Shown here in pieces: positions 45,749 to 54,470 of a stretch of 64,000 nucleotides of DNA (positions are counted from its first letter, which is position 1; each line of letters opens with the position of its first letter). This stretch comes from HLUCCA09 sp038745585 (GTDB lineage: Bacteria > Pseudomonadota > Alphaproteobacteria > Rhodobacterales > Rhodobacteraceae). Location of the stretch: the NCBI GenBank assembly GCA_038745585.1, contig JBCDLH010000004.1:186001-250000 (forward strand), in the 5' to 3' direction. Under the pieces are notes generated by a model, which was not told the origin of the DNA, did no database searches, and saw only the letters and a list, made by a program, of their open reading frames with translations. The position numbers and the translations under genes were made by a program.

Positions 45749-47551
45749 ATGTCCGATCATGCCAAGCCCGCTGAAATCGAGGACGTCCTGTCGTCCATTC
45801 GCCGCTTGGTTTCGGGCGGTGTAGAGAGCCCACCGCAAGACCCGCCGGCGCAGTCACCCGAAGAAGCCGCGCGTAACGCCGCGCTTGCCGCGGCCCGGGC
45901 CGCCGTCAATGGGGACGCACTTGTTCTGACGCCCTCCCTCTTGGTGGAGACGCAAGCCGCGCGCGACGCGCAGACGTCTGAGGCGGAAAGTGCTTGGGAC
46001 GCGGATGCTGCAGCAGAATCCGAGGCTGCTCAGCAAGCGGAGGACGAGGGCGCGCCTGCTCTGACGCCGGAGGACGGGCCCATCGGCGAGGTGGCGCATG
46101 AAGCGGCCGGCGAAGAGTATGCGCTCACCGACGACGAGGACGACGCGTCCCTTGCCGCAATCATTGAAGCCGCGACTGAACCCGCTGAGAGCTCTGATGT
46201 AGAAGCCGTAACGGAACCTGCTGAGAGCCCTGTTTTCGAGGAGGAGGCGGGCCTCGCTGATGCTCGGTCCGCAGAGGCCGCGCGCGCGTTAGAGGCAGGC
46301 CCAACTCCTGAAGCGGTGGCCGAGCTTGAGGAAGTTGCGCACGAAGAGGTCGCGCCTGAGGCCGCCGGGGCGGATGACGAGGCAGCTCCCAATCTCCGCC
46401 CTGCCCCCGAAGAAGAAGACGCTGGCGGAACCGACCGTGCCGCTGAAGACCAAGATGACGCGCCGATCGATAAGACAGCGAATGCGGACGTTGAGCCCTT
46501 CGCGAGCGAGATGCGCGATGGCGCCGACCAGCCCGGCGACGAGGCAAAGGGCCCCGAAGCACGCAAGTCGCCTTTTCTCTCCGAGAGCCTTGTCGCACGC
46601 CGTGCCGCCGAGCGCCCCGAGGAGGCCGACGCAAAGCGCACCGGTTTCGGCTTTGCCGCAGCGCGCCGGGACGATCCTGTGCGCCACGTGCCGCTGAGCG
46701 CCCTAGGCCCGGCCAAGGACGTTGCTGACGACCCCGCCCAAGACAGCGCTTCGTCAGACGAGATCACGCGCACTGGCGAGCGTGAGGAGATCGCGGCCGA
46801 AGCCCCGGGTCAGCGCGCGGCACCCATCATCTCTCCTGGCTTTGCCGTTTCTCAGGCTCCCGCGTCGGCAGAGCCGGGAGAGCCGCGCGCGACGCCGCAG
46901 ACGTCTTCCGAGGAGCAATCCGAGGGATCGACCGGGCCTCGGACGGGGCCTCAGACTGGGCCTCAGACTTGGCCCCAGACTGGGCTGTCACTTAGCCCTG
47001 AGGGCCCTGAAGACGAGCGGACGACCGAGGACGCCTTAGCGCCCGGATTGACCCTCGAAGAGGACGCATTTGGCGAGACTGGCGATACGCCCGATGCGCT
47101 GTCGGTGGCGTCTGAAGAGGCGGCGGAACCACAGGCAGAGCGTCGGTTGACGCTCAACGCGGCCGCGCCCGACGCCGCGGCGAAGCCCAACGAGGACATG
47201 TCGGTGGAAGACGCGGCGCCGTCGGAACCGACCAGGCCCATGGACGGCGCCGAAGAGGTCGACCGTCCCAGCGCGGCGGTATCTTCCCCAGAAGTGGGTG
47301 TGGACACGCACGGCGCTGAGACGGAAGGGCTTGTCGCCGGGGACAGCGAAGACGGGGCGCTCAACGTGTTTGGCGAAGACGCGTTTGGCATTGATGAGCA
47401 GGCCTTGCGGGAGATCATCGCGCAAGTCGTGCATGAGGAGTTGCAAGGCGCCCTTGGGGAGCGCGTCAGCCGCAATATCCGGCTTCTCATCCGCCGCGAG
47501 ATCGCCCGCGCGCTAGAGAATGCGGCGCCACAGGGCGGGCAGACCGAATAG
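45749..47551 (+). CDS. DUF2497 / PopZ-like protein with long acidic linker
   Basis: 600 residues. The N-terminal motif EIEDVLSSIRRLVSGG and the C-terminal helices LREIIAQVVHEELQGALGERVSRNIRLLIRREIARAL are the two conserved ends of the DUF2497 family, which includes the polar organiser PopZ. Between them lie about 500 residues that are acidic, Ala/Glu/Pro-rich and low complexity, with a repeated TEPAES unit and a GPQT repeat encoded by four 12-base units at 46934-46981. The linker is much longer than in Caulobacter PopZ, whose total length is about 177 residues. A role in pole organisation or phase separation is inferred. Confidence 0.85.
   Translation: MSDHAKPAEIEDVLSSIRRLVSGGVESPPQDPPAQSPEEAARNAALAAARAAVNGDALVLTPSLLVETQAARDAQTSEAESAWDADAAAESEAAQQAEDEGAPALTPEDGPIGEVAHEAAGEEYALTDDEDDASLAAIIEAATEPAESSDVEAVTEPAESPVFEEEAGLADARSAEAARALEAGPTPEAVAELEEVAHEEVAPEAAGADDEAAPNLRPAPEEEDAGGTDRAAEDQDDAPIDKTANADVEPFASEMRDGADQPGDEAKGPEARKSPFLSESLVARRAAERPEEADAKRTGFGFAAARRDDPVRHVPLSALGPAKDVADDPAQDSASSDEITRTGEREEIAAEAPGQRAAPIISPGFAVSQAPASAEPGEPRATPQTSSEEQSEGSTGPRTGPQTGPQTWPQTGLSLSPEGPEDERTTEDALAPGLTLEEDAFGETGDTPDALSVASEEAAEPQAERRLTLNAAAPDAAAKPNEDMSVEDAAPSEPTRPMDGAEEVDRPSAAVSSPEVGVDTHGAETEGLVAGDSEDGALNVFGEDAFGIDEQALREIIAQVVHEELQGALGERVSRNIRLLIRREIARALENAAPQGGQTE
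46934..46981 (+). repeat. Four 12-base tandem units inside the DUF2497 gene
   Basis: Units of GGGCCTCAGACT: two are identical (46946-46969) and the flanking ones differ at one to three positions. They encode repeated Gly-Pro-Gln-Thr. Such in-frame repeats can change copy number by slippage. Confidence 0.85.
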
Positions 47552-47688
47552 GGAGACGCAACGGCAAAGGCCCCTAGAGGCACATCTATTCCCAGTGCCA
47601 CCTGTATTGAAGTTGCCGTGCCGACGCCTGACGGGCTACCGGTTCGCCTGCTGAAGCAGCCAATGCGACCGCCGCGCAATCTCCCCTG

Positions 47689-47716
47689 GTAAATAAAAAC
47701 GCCCGCGGAGCGGGCG
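47689..47716 (-). terminator. Rho-independent terminator of the gene at 47742-48062
   Basis: Seven-pair GC stem with a three-base GGA loop (47700-47716), followed in the minus direction by TTTTTATTTACC. It lies 26 bases after the stop codon of the small minus-strand gene. Confidence 0.85.
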
Positions 47717-47741
47717 CTCGTACCGGAGGGCGAGACCGAGC

Positions 47742-48062
47742 TTAGGCAGCTTCGGCCTGATCGGCGGCTTGACGACGCTCGCTTTCCTCGCGCGAGAGCG
47801 CAACCGAAGTGCGTACGCCCTGCGCTACGAATTCCATGAGCCCTGTGACCACGCGCTCATTCGGGTCGATCCCTGCGCAGCTGAGAACTTCGCGCCCATC
47901 ACGGGAGCGTGCCCAACGTGCGATCTGATCTGGCCCATTTCCATACTTTTTGTCGTCGGCAATCGCATCGTCCAATGCCGCGAGAACGACGGCCGCAAAG
48001 AGCTTGCGAGCACGTTGCCCCTGCTCGTGATTGAATGCGGTTCCGTCAACAAACTGAGTCAT
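47742..48062 (-). CDS. Conserved Rhodobacterales protein of unknown function, 106 aa
   Basis: 106-residue soluble helical protein starting MTQFVDGTAFNHEQGQRARKLF, with a central DDAIADDKKYGNGPDQIARWARS segment and an Ala/Glu/Arg-rich tail. From memory it belongs to a family found almost only in Rhodobacterales (DUF6280-like), of unknown role. The ATG at 48062 is supported by AAGGA 7 bases upstream; the longer frame to 48422 overlaps the efp gene in the opposite direction and is rejected. It has its own terminator and is divergent from efp. Confidence 0.85.
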   Translation of the reverse strand: MTQFVDGTAFNHEQGQRARKLFAAVVLAALDDAIADDKKYGNGPDQIARWARSRDGREVLSCAGIDPNERVVTGLMEFVAQGVRTSVALSREESERRQAADQAEAA

Positions 48063-48142
48063 TCCTCGGTCCTTATTCTTGCTCTTGTCTTCCCGGTGGA
48101 TCGCTGGATACGACACTTTAATGTCGATTCGGTACGCCGCTG

Positions 48143-48172
48143 TATGCATGGCTCGCATGCATTTGGTGCATA
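48143..48172. promoter_or_regulatory. TGCA-rich inverted repeat in the divergent region before efp
   Basis: TATGCA at 48143-48148 is mirrored by TGCATA at 48167-48172, with GCATGCAT in the middle. It lies in the 240-base gap between the 106-aa gene and efp, and resembles the palindromes at 32258, 40177 and 56292. A regulatory role is conjecture. Confidence 0.3.
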
Positions 48173-48302
48173 GCTGCGTTCCGGTACGGGTCGCGTGCCG
48201 CCGAGCTCTTTGTCCTACTCTTGCGCCGTGGCGCGTCCTTGTCCCGTTTGAGAGCCAACGATATAGGCACTTAACAAATGGTTTCCATGAGGGCTCCCTC
48301 CT

Positions 48303-48866
48303 ATGCCTAAGATCAACGGCAACGAAATTCGTCCCGGTAACGTGTTGGAACACAATGGCGGCCTCTGGGCTGCGGTCAAAGTGGACCATGTGAAGCCCGG
48401 CAAGGGCGGGGCCTTCGCGCAAGTTGAGCTTCGCAATTTGCGAAGTGGATCAAAGCTCAACGAGCGTTTTCGCTCTGCCGACAAGGTCGAACGCGTGCGG
48501 CTCGAACAGAAGGACCAGCAGTTTCTGTACGAAAGCGACGGCATGCTTGTCTTCATGGACACCGAGACCTTCGACCAAATTGAGCTGCAGGCTGAAATCC
48601 TGGGAGAGCGCCGCCCATTTCTGCAAGACGGGATGACGATCCAGATTGAATACTACGAAAGCGAGGCGCTGAACGCGACGCTGCCGCAAAAGGTTACCTG
48701 CCGGATTGCGGAGACAGAACCGGTCGTTAAGGGTCAGACTGCGGCGAACTCCTTTAAGCCCGCCACGCTCGACAACGGCATGAAGGTGATGGTGCCGCCC
48801 TTTGTTGGTCAGGATGAAGACATTGTCGTCAACACGGAAACAATGGAATATGCCGAACGGGCGTGA
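48303..48866 (+). CDS. efp: Translation elongation factor P
   Basis: 187 residues in three OB-like domains, the standard EF-P size. It rescues ribosomes stalled at polyproline. The modified lysine is K34 in the loop KPGKGGAF; a lysine there is the form modified by EpmA-type lysylation. The C-terminal domain has the usual TGLxV-like TCRIAETEPVVKGQTA and NGMKVMVPPFV segments. The gene stands alone, convergent with ygfZ by one base. Confidence 0.97.
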   Translation: MPKINGNEIRPGNVLEHNGGLWAAVKVDHVKPGKGGAFAQVELRNLRSGSKLNERFRSADKVERVRLEQKDQQFLYESDGMLVFMDTETFDQIELQAEILGERRPFLQDGMTIQIEYYESEALNATLPQKVTCRIAETEPVVKGQTAANSFKPATLDNGMKVMVPPFVGQDEDIVVNTETMEYAERA

Positions 48867-49724
48867 TCACACCGGCGCCCCTACGGAGGACCAGCTGACC
48901 TTCGCTGCGCCTGCCTCCATCCCCTCGCCTGCGCGATCGTAGCGCAGATAGGCAATGCCGCGCGAACCCGAGACCGTGAAGAGCGCGCCAACGCTCTTTC
49001 CCTTGTGCAGGATCTCGGTGCCGGGTGCCGGTGCATCGCCCGCGACGCGGACGGTCGCGAAGCCCTTCCGCAGCTCTGTCTTGTGCTTCATCCTCGCAGT
49101 GACCTCCTGCCCGACATAGCATCCCTTACGGAAGTCGACGCCGTGGAGCCGCTCGAAGCCGGCTTCAAGTATAAAGGTCTCGTTCGGGCGGAGCTCGATG
49201 CCCGTTTCCGGAATGCAATTGTTAACGCGGATCGCGTCCCAATCGACGGCGGCGGGCCCGCCGGTGGCCATGGTGTAAGACCGCCAGCCGAGATCGACAT
49301 GCCGAGGGTCGCTGAAGGCGCCCTCGGGCGCGGGGCCAAGCCCACGGAGCACATGGCCTTTCGCCTCGTCAAGCGTCACATCCGCACGTAGTTTGTACAT
49401 CTTAAGCCGCTTGAAAAGATCTGTCGCGAGCGGGCTCGCCACGTCGAGGAGGATCCGGTCGCCATCGGGGACGAGGAAGAAATCGGCCAGATACTTGCCC
49501 TGCGGCGTCAGAAGCCCGGCATAGACCAGCCCCTCTGAAAGACGCGCGACGTCGTTGGTCACGAGCCCCTGGAGAAATGCTTCGCGCTCCGTGCCGCCGA
49601 TGGCGATCAGTGTGCGCCCCTCGTGCACCTCGCCAAGGGCGCTGCCTTGCACCTCGCCATGTACGCTTTCGTGCCTCTTGCCCTGCGTCTCGCTCGGATC
49701 ACCACTCAAGCCGTCGCTTTGCAT
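48867..49724 (-). CDS. ygfZ: Folate-binding Fe-S cluster protein YgfZ
   Basis: 285-residue GcvT-like protein that helps make or repair certain Fe-S enzymes. The signature KGCYVGQE is at 190-197 with the key Cys at 192, followed by TARMKHK. The ATG at 49724 is preceded by AAGGAGG at 7 bases, which fixes the start; the longer frame to 50195 overlaps a glycosyltransferase gene and is spurious. The first 36 residues are a polar, Gly/Glu/His-rich extension before the usual domain begins at LIAIGG. Confidence 0.93.
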   Translation of the reverse strand: MQSDGLSGDPSETQGKRHESVHGEVQGSALGEVHEGRTLIAIGGTEREAFLQGLVTNDVARLSEGLVYAGLLTPQGKYLADFFLVPDGDRILLDVASPLATDLFKRLKMYKLRADVTLDEAKGHVLRGLGPAPEGAFSDPRHVDLGWRSYTMATGGPAAVDWDAIRVNNCIPETGIELRPNETFILEAGFERLHGVDFRKGCYVGQEVTARMKHKTELRKGFATVRVAGDAPAPGTEILHKGKSVGALFTVSGSRGIAYLRYDRAGEGMEAGAAKVSWSSVGAPV

Positions 49725-49803
49725 CGCACCGCCTCCTTGCGTCATGCAGATATAGGCGCGATCAGAAGGGCCTGAAACCGTCCGCGTCGCCTCCGAGGTC
49801 AGA

Positions 49804-50487
49804 ATGCCTGCGCCGATCAGCCTTGTCATCCCGACGCTGAATGCAGCCAATGCTCTACCGGCGATGCTGGCTTCGACGATGGAGGGGTTGTCGCAGGGGC
49901 TTTTGCGTGAACTGGTCGTGACCGATGGCGGCTCGACCGACAACACACGCGCCATCGCTGACGGAGCAGGCGCGCGATGGATCGCCGGGTCGGCCGGGCG
50001 CGGGGGGCAGCTCGCGCGGGGATGCGCGGCGGCGCGGGGCGACTGGCTCCTTATCCTACATGCCGACACCGTGCTGATGCCGGGCTGGAGCAGTGCCGTC
50101 TCCGATGCGCTGTCGACCCCGTCGCGGGCCCATGTCTTTCGCCTAGCCTTTCGGACGACCGGCCTTGGTGCCCTCTGGACGTCGGGTTGGGCCAACCTCC
50201 GGACGCGGGCGTTCGGCCTGCCCTATGGCGATCAGGGCCTGCTGCTTCACCGCGCCCTCTACGAGACGGCGGGCGGATATCCGGACATTCCGCTGATGGA
50301 GGATGTCGCCTTGATCGGTGCGCTCACAAGTGCGCCGCGCCTCATGCGGGCCACGGCGGAGACGAGCGCTGCGCGCTACCTTGCCGAGGGCTGGCTCCGC
50401 CGCGGGGCACGCAACCTCTGGACACTCGCGCGGTACCGCGCCGGGGTCTCGCCCGAGCGGCTCGCGCGGCAATACCACGGGCCCTAG
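49804..50487 (+). CDS. Family 2 glycosyltransferase, TIGR04283 type
   Basis: 227-residue GT-A transferase. The N-terminal motif SLVIPTLNAANAL is followed by TDGGSTDNT at 40-48, GRGGQLARGCAAARGDWLLILHADT containing the metal-binding HAD, and the late YGDQGLLLHR and LMEDVAL segments. This pattern matches the group annotated as arsenosugar-biosynthesis glycosyltransferase (TIGR04283), although most members are not shown to act on arsenic and no arsenic genes are near. The end overlaps the convergent phosphatase-like gene by four bases. Confidence 0.85.
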   Translation: MPAPISLVIPTLNAANALPAMLASTMEGLSQGLLRELVVTDGGSTDNTRAIADGAGARWIAGSAGRGGQLARGCAAARGDWLLILHADTVLMPGWSSAVSDALSTPSRAHVFRLAFRTTGLGALWTSGWANLRTRAFGLPYGDQGLLLHRALYETAGGYPDIPLMEDVALIGALTSAPRLMRATAETSAARYLAEGWLRRGARNLWTLARYRAGVSPERLARQYHGP

Positions 50488-51254
50488 GGCCCTCGGTCAG
50501 GCGCGCGCACGACGGGGGCGATCGGCCCCAGGGGCGTGCGGGGTTTCGTCTGTGGTCTGAGCGGCGGGGGGGTCTTGCCCCGCAGCTTGGCAAAGCTGAC
50601 CGCGACATCGCGTTTGGTGTACTCCGTGCGCAGCCAATCCTCGAGCGAGATCGGAGACCGTGCAGCCCGCGCCTCGTACATGTCGAGCACGTGATCGACG
50701 ATGCCGGTTCGCGTCGCGGAGAGGTGTGCATAGCTCCAATGGAGGTGCCGCCGCGCCTCTGCCAGCGGCTGGCCGTCGATGACGTGGGCATAGAGCACGG
50801 CGGCGAAACCCGCCCGGTCGGCACCAGACTTGCAGTGCATAACGAAAGGCTTTTCGATCACGCGCATCGTGTCGATCAGGCGGACGAGCTCGTCCCGACG
50901 CGCCGCTTTCCGCGCATAGATCTTGGCGACATAAAGGTTGAGGCCAAGCGCGCGACAGGCCTCTTCCTCCAGGATCCAGGGGGCTTGCCCGCGCTCGCCT
51001 CGCAGGTTGAGCACGGAGCGCACGCCCATCGCCTTGTAGCGCTTCAATCGCCCGGGCCCGGGATGGTTCGAACGGTAGACGCCGTCGGCGACCGTGTCGA
51101 AATTGGTCCAGAGGCCGCGCAGAAACGCATGATCGAAGACCTGGAAATGAAACCATGTCAGCGCGCGCGCCCAAGGCGTCGACACGTCGTTGCCGAACGC
51201 GCCCCGCGCGGCCCGTTCGAGCCGTTTCAGGATGGGTTTTTGCTGCTGTGCCAT
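50484..51254 (-). CDS. Tyrosine/dual-specificity phosphatase-like protein
   Basis: 256 residues. The catalytic CX5R loop is present at residues 141-147 (HCKSGADRAGF), preceded by an MGVRSVLNLRGE segment and a likely general acid region near 100. The N-terminal 40 residues and the Pro/Arg-rich C-terminal tail are extra to the phosphatase core. The substrate may be protein phosphotyrosine or a phosphoinositide-like molecule; nothing in the neighbourhood decides it. It is convergent with the glycosyltransferase gene. Confidence 0.87.
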   Translation of the reverse strand: MAQQQKPILKRLERAARGAFGNDVSTPWARALTWFHFQVFDHAFLRGLWTNFDTVADGVYRSNHPGPGRLKRYKAMGVRSVLNLRGERGQAPWILEEEACRALGLNLYVAKIYARKAARRDELVRLIDTMRVIEKPFVMHCKSGADRAGFAAVLYAHVIDGQPLAEARRHLHWSYAHLSATRTGIVDHVLDMYEARAARSPISLEDWLRTEYTKRDVAVSFAKLRGKTPPPLRPQTKPRTPLGPIAPVVRAPDRGP

Positions 51255-51423
51255 CTGGCCGGCTCAGTGCCCCAAAGACGGCGACCGCGCAAGCGAGCCG
51301 GCATCGTCTTCCTCAAGGTCCGCGCGCCAATTGCGAATTGCTGATCCCTGGGCTTTCCCCAATTGACGCCGCCCGCCAATGGCCTAAGCCCCTGAGGGTC
51401 GCGTCATCCAGAAAGGCCTGCCC

Positions 51424-52620
51424 ATGACCCTCGCCAACGGTGTGCATTACCTTGCCATTCCCGGTCCGTCGGTCATGCCAGATGCCGTCTTGCGCGCGAT
51501 GCATCGCCCAGCGCCCAACATCTATACCGGCGAGTTGCACGAGATCACCGATGGGCTGATCCCGGACCTATGCGCCGTCGCCCGCACGCAGCATCGGGTC
51601 GCGATCTACATCGCCAACGGGCACGGGGCGTGGGAGGCGGCCATCTCCAACACGCTGAGCCGCGGCGACAAGATCCTCTCCTTGGCCACCGGCATCTTCG
51701 GCCATAGCTGGGCCGATATGGCCGCGCAGATGGGGGTCGATGTGACGCGGATCGACTTCGGCAAACGCGCCGCGATCGATCTTGGCCAAGTCGAGACCGC
51801 GCTTGCCGCCGACAGGGGCCACGCGATCAAGGCCGTATTTGCGGTTCAGGTCGACACGTCGACCTCGATCCGCAGCGACATTGCGGGCCTGCGCGCGGTG
51901 CTAGACCGGGTCGGCCATCCGGCGCTGCTCGTGGTCGACTGCATCGCCTGCCTCGCATGCGATGTCTTCGAGATGGATGCCTGGGGCGTCGATGTCATGG
52001 TCACCGGCAGCCAGAAGGGCCTGATGACACCGCCCGGCCTCGCCTTCGTCTTTTTCAACGATCGCGCCGACGCGGCGCGCGACAGGGCCGATCTTGTCAC
52101 CCGCTATTGGGACTGGCGCCCCCGGACGCAGCCCGAAGGGTACTATCAGTACTTTTGCGGCACAGCGCCGACGCATCATATTTATGGCCTGCGCGCCGCG
52201 CTCGATATGATTGCGGCTGAGGGGATCGAGGCGATTTGGGAGCGCCACGCGCGCCTCGCCCGCGCGATCTGGGCGGCGGCCGAAGCGTGGGGCGCCGGCG
52301 GGCCGCTAAGGCTCAACGTTGCCGACCGAATGCTTCGCAGTCATGCCGTGACGGCGCTCCGCATCGGCGCACCCCATGGGACCGCGCTGCGCCGTTGGGT
52401 CAGCGATCGGGCCGGTGTGACGCTCGGGATCGGGATCGGGATGGCCAGCGAGGAGGACCCGCAGGCGGACGGTTTCTTCCGGATCGGGCATATGGGCCAT
52501 GTCAATGCGCAGATGGTGATGGGTGCGCTCGGGGCCATCGGGTCAGGGCTTAAGGGCCTTGGTATCCCTCATGGGCCGGGTGCACTCGAAGCCGCCGCCG
52601 CCGTATTGTCCGAGGCGTGA
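51424..52620 (+). CDS. Class V aminotransferase (alanine-glyoxylate type)
   Basis: 398-residue PLP enzyme. The early PGPSVMPDAVLRAM motif is characteristic of serine/alanine-glyoxylate aminotransferases, the PLP Lys is K198 in VTGSQKGLM, and the Asp that contacts the cofactor is near 172 in VVDCIACLACD. The C-terminus has the substrate-binding FRIGHMG segment. Likely reaction: transfer of an amino group from serine or alanine to glyoxylate, or a related amino-donor reaction. It has no co-oriented partner nearby. Confidence 0.88.
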   Translation: MTLANGVHYLAIPGPSVMPDAVLRAMHRPAPNIYTGELHEITDGLIPDLCAVARTQHRVAIYIANGHGAWEAAISNTLSRGDKILSLATGIFGHSWADMAAQMGVDVTRIDFGKRAAIDLGQVETALAADRGHAIKAVFAVQVDTSTSIRSDIAGLRAVLDRVGHPALLVVDCIACLACDVFEMDAWGVDVMVTGSQKGLMTPPGLAFVFFNDRADAARDRADLVTRYWDWRPRTQPEGYYQYFCGTAPTHHIYGLRAALDMIAAEGIEAIWERHARLARAIWAAAEAWGAGGPLRLNVADRMLRSHAVTALRIGAPHGTALRRWVSDRAGVTLGIGIGMASEEDPQADGFFRIGHMGHVNAQMVMGALGAIGSGLKGLGIPHGPGALEAAAAVLSEA

Positions 52621-52643
52621 GCCCCTCGCCGGCCCGCCTGCGT

Positions 52644-52859
52644 TCAAAGCTTGGTGCGCAGGAAGTGGCGCAGGACTGGCCACTCTTCGATCGGCCGGTC
52701 CCCCGCACGCGCAAAGCCAAGCCCTCCGTTCAGGACGAGGAAGAAGAGCAACACCTTGAGTAAGCCGGTCGCCATCCAAAGGATGAACAAGACGTAGAAA
52801 ACGGCCAAGGCGGCGACGGCGCAGGATGAGAGGGCTGCAATCCTCATATCGCGCGACAT
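52644..52859 (-). CDS. Small inner-membrane protein, 71 aa
   Basis: Short protein with one strongly hydrophobic region at about 8-45 (AALAVFYVLFILWMATGLLKVLLFFLVL in part), long enough for one kinked or two short membrane helices, then a polar tail ending RHFLRTKL. I do not recognise it. The ATG at 52859 is a compromise: no strong ribosome binding site is seen and a later ATG at 52847 is possible. It is near the second tiny membrane protein at 52958 on the same strand. Confidence 0.55.
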   Translation of the reverse strand: MSRDMRIAALSSCAVAALAVFYVLFILWMATGLLKVLLFFLVLNGGLGFARAGDRPIEEWPVLRHFLRTKL

Positions 52860-52957
52860 AGTGCCACAGTATCCATTCGGCAAGCGTGAGCGGGCCAACA
52901 GAGTTGTGCAATTATCGAACGTGAACAGAGCCTTGCCACAAACGCGGAAAGGGAGCG

Positions 52958-53146
52958 CTAATCGCCCTGCAGACGCTGTTCAAGCCGCGTGATGAGCACG
53001 TTGAGCCCGTATGCCGCCGCCAAGACGGCCCAATACCCCACCGTCGCCCAGATCAGGATCAGGATCCAGATCAGGTTGAGCGCGCCCATGGTCAGCGCGG
53101 CATCGGTATAGTCGGGCGCCTGCCGCGGCGGGGGTCGGCCACGCAT
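52958..53146 (-). CDS. Small inner-membrane protein, 62 aa
   Basis: 62 residues with a polar Arg/Pro-rich N-terminus and one clear membrane helix at about 20-48 (LIWILILIWATVGYWAVLAAAYGLNVL in part), ending in LEQRLQGD. AAAGGAG stands 7 bases before the ATG at 53146, so translation is well supported although the longer open frame is much bigger. I do not recognise the family. It lies downstream of the HisC-like gene and may be co-transcribed with it. Confidence 0.68.
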   Translation of the reverse strand: MRGRPPPRQAPDYTDAALTMGALNLIWILILIWATVGYWAVLAAAYGLNVLITRLEQRLQGD

Positions 53147-53196
53147 CACGGATCTCCTTTCGGCGCAGGATACCGCAAAGACTGACTGAGAAAAGG

Positions 53197-54357
53197 TTAC
53201 GCTACAGGGCGCGTTTCGCGTGCGGGACATTTCTTCGTGTGCGCGCCTGCCGCCGCCGTGGCATCTGCCAAAGCTTCGGGCAAGGCGCGCGTGAAGTGAG
53301 CAAGGGCGCCTTCGGGCCCAGCGGAGACGCGGATGCAACGGTCGAGCGGGGGGACGCCGGGCATGCGCACAAAGACATCCCGCGCGATCAGGCAGTTGAG
53401 TACGGCGCGGGCAAACGCCCCGTCGCGGCCACAATCGATTGCAACGAAGTTCGTCGCCGAGGGCAGCGCGATCAGCCCTTGCGCCGCCGCGACCCGCCCG
53501 ATCTCCGCGCGCGCCGCGGCAACGCGGGCAACGGTCTGGCTAAGATGCGCGGTATCTTCGAGGCTCGCCAAGGCTCCGATCTGCGCCAGGCGCGACATCC
53601 CGAAATGGTTGCGCACCTTGTGGAATGCCGAGATCGTGTCTGCGTGGCCAAGCGCATAGCCCACGCGCATGCCAGCCAGGCCGTGCGCCTTGGAGAAAGT
53701 GCGCAGGCGGATCAGCCGGCGGTCGGTCGGATCGAGCGGCGGGATTGCCTCCTCCGGCGCAAAGTCGGCATAGGCTTCGTCGAGGACAAGGAGCGTGTCG
53801 GCGGGCAACGCATCGAGAGTGGCCCCAACGTCAACCGCGTTGTGATAGGTCCCCATCGGATTGTCCGGGTTTGCGAGGTAGACGAGTTTCGCGCCGACAT
53901 CATACGCTTTGGTCACGAGCGCCCGAAGGTCCTCGTGATCGTCGCGGTAGGGCACAGTGTGGAGCGACCCGCCAAAGCCGGTGACATGATAGCCGAAGGT
54001 CGGGTAAGCGCCAGCGGACGTCACGACCGGGTCACCGGGCCCCACGAAAAGACGCACGAGATAGCCCAAGAGCCCGTCGATGCCTTCGCCCACCAAAACG
54101 TTCTCCATGCCGATCCCGTGATGCGCAGCGAGCGCGGCGCGCAGGTCATGGCTCTCTGGGTCGCCATACATCCATGCCTCGCCCGCTGCGGTCTGCATGG
54201 CCGCGCACGCCCTGGGCGACGGGCCGAAGCCGGATTCGTTGGCGCCTAGGCGCGCGAGGAACGGACGGCCGCGGGCGCGTTCCTGTGTCTCGGGCCCGAC
54301 GAAGGGTACCGAGGCGGGCAGGCGGGCCGCAAGCGGCGTAAGGCGTGGGTCGGTCAT
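53197..54357 (-). CDS. Histidinol-phosphate aminotransferase-like class I/II aminotransferase
   Basis: 386-residue PLP enzyme. The motifs are ANESGFGPSP at the N-terminus, ANPDNPMG at 162-169, DEAYADF at 193-199 and the PLP Lys K223 in RTFSKAHGLAGMRVGY. This is the HisC subgroup pattern. Whether it is the biosynthetic HisC or a paralogue for another amino acid is unclear; no his operon surrounds it. The ATG at 54357 is preferred over a TTG six bases upstream. It is divergent from the hydrolase pair at 54471. Confidence 0.88.
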   Translation of the reverse strand: MTDPRLTPLAARLPASVPFVGPETQERARGRPFLARLGANESGFGPSPRACAAMQTAAGEAWMYGDPESHDLRAALAAHHGIGMENVLVGEGIDGLLGYLVRLFVGPGDPVVTSAGAYPTFGYHVTGFGGSLHTVPYRDDHEDLRALVTKAYDVGAKLVYLANPDNPMGTYHNAVDVGATLDALPADTLLVLDEAYADFAPEEAIPPLDPTDRRLIRLRTFSKAHGLAGMRVGYALGHADTISAFHKVRNHFGMSRLAQIGALASLEDTAHLSQTVARVAAARAEIGRVAAAQGLIALPSATNFVAIDCGRDGAFARAVLNCLIARDVFVRMPGVPPLDRCIRVSAGPEGALAHFTRALPEALADATAAAGAHTKKCPARETRPVA

Positions 54358-54470
54358 GCGCAAAGGCGTAGGCCATGGCGAAGGTCGACCGCAAGGGCGC
54401 TCGGACTTGCGGCGCGCGGCGTGCCCGGTAGGCTTGGGCCGAGCGATGCGCGACGAATGGGAGAACCTGG

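Noticed and set aside
49725..50195. Upstream extension of ygfZ
   Set aside because: It would overlap the glycosyltransferase gene, and a near-perfect ribosome binding site fixes the start at 49724.
49804..50487. Arsenosugar biosynthesis role for the TIGR04283-type glycosyltransferase
   Set aside because: The family name suggests it, but no arsenic-related genes are nearby, so only the fold is annotated.
49977..51344. 455-codon plus-strand open frame over the glycosyltransferase and phosphatase genes
   Set aside because: Antisense or out of frame to two genes with clear catalytic motifs.
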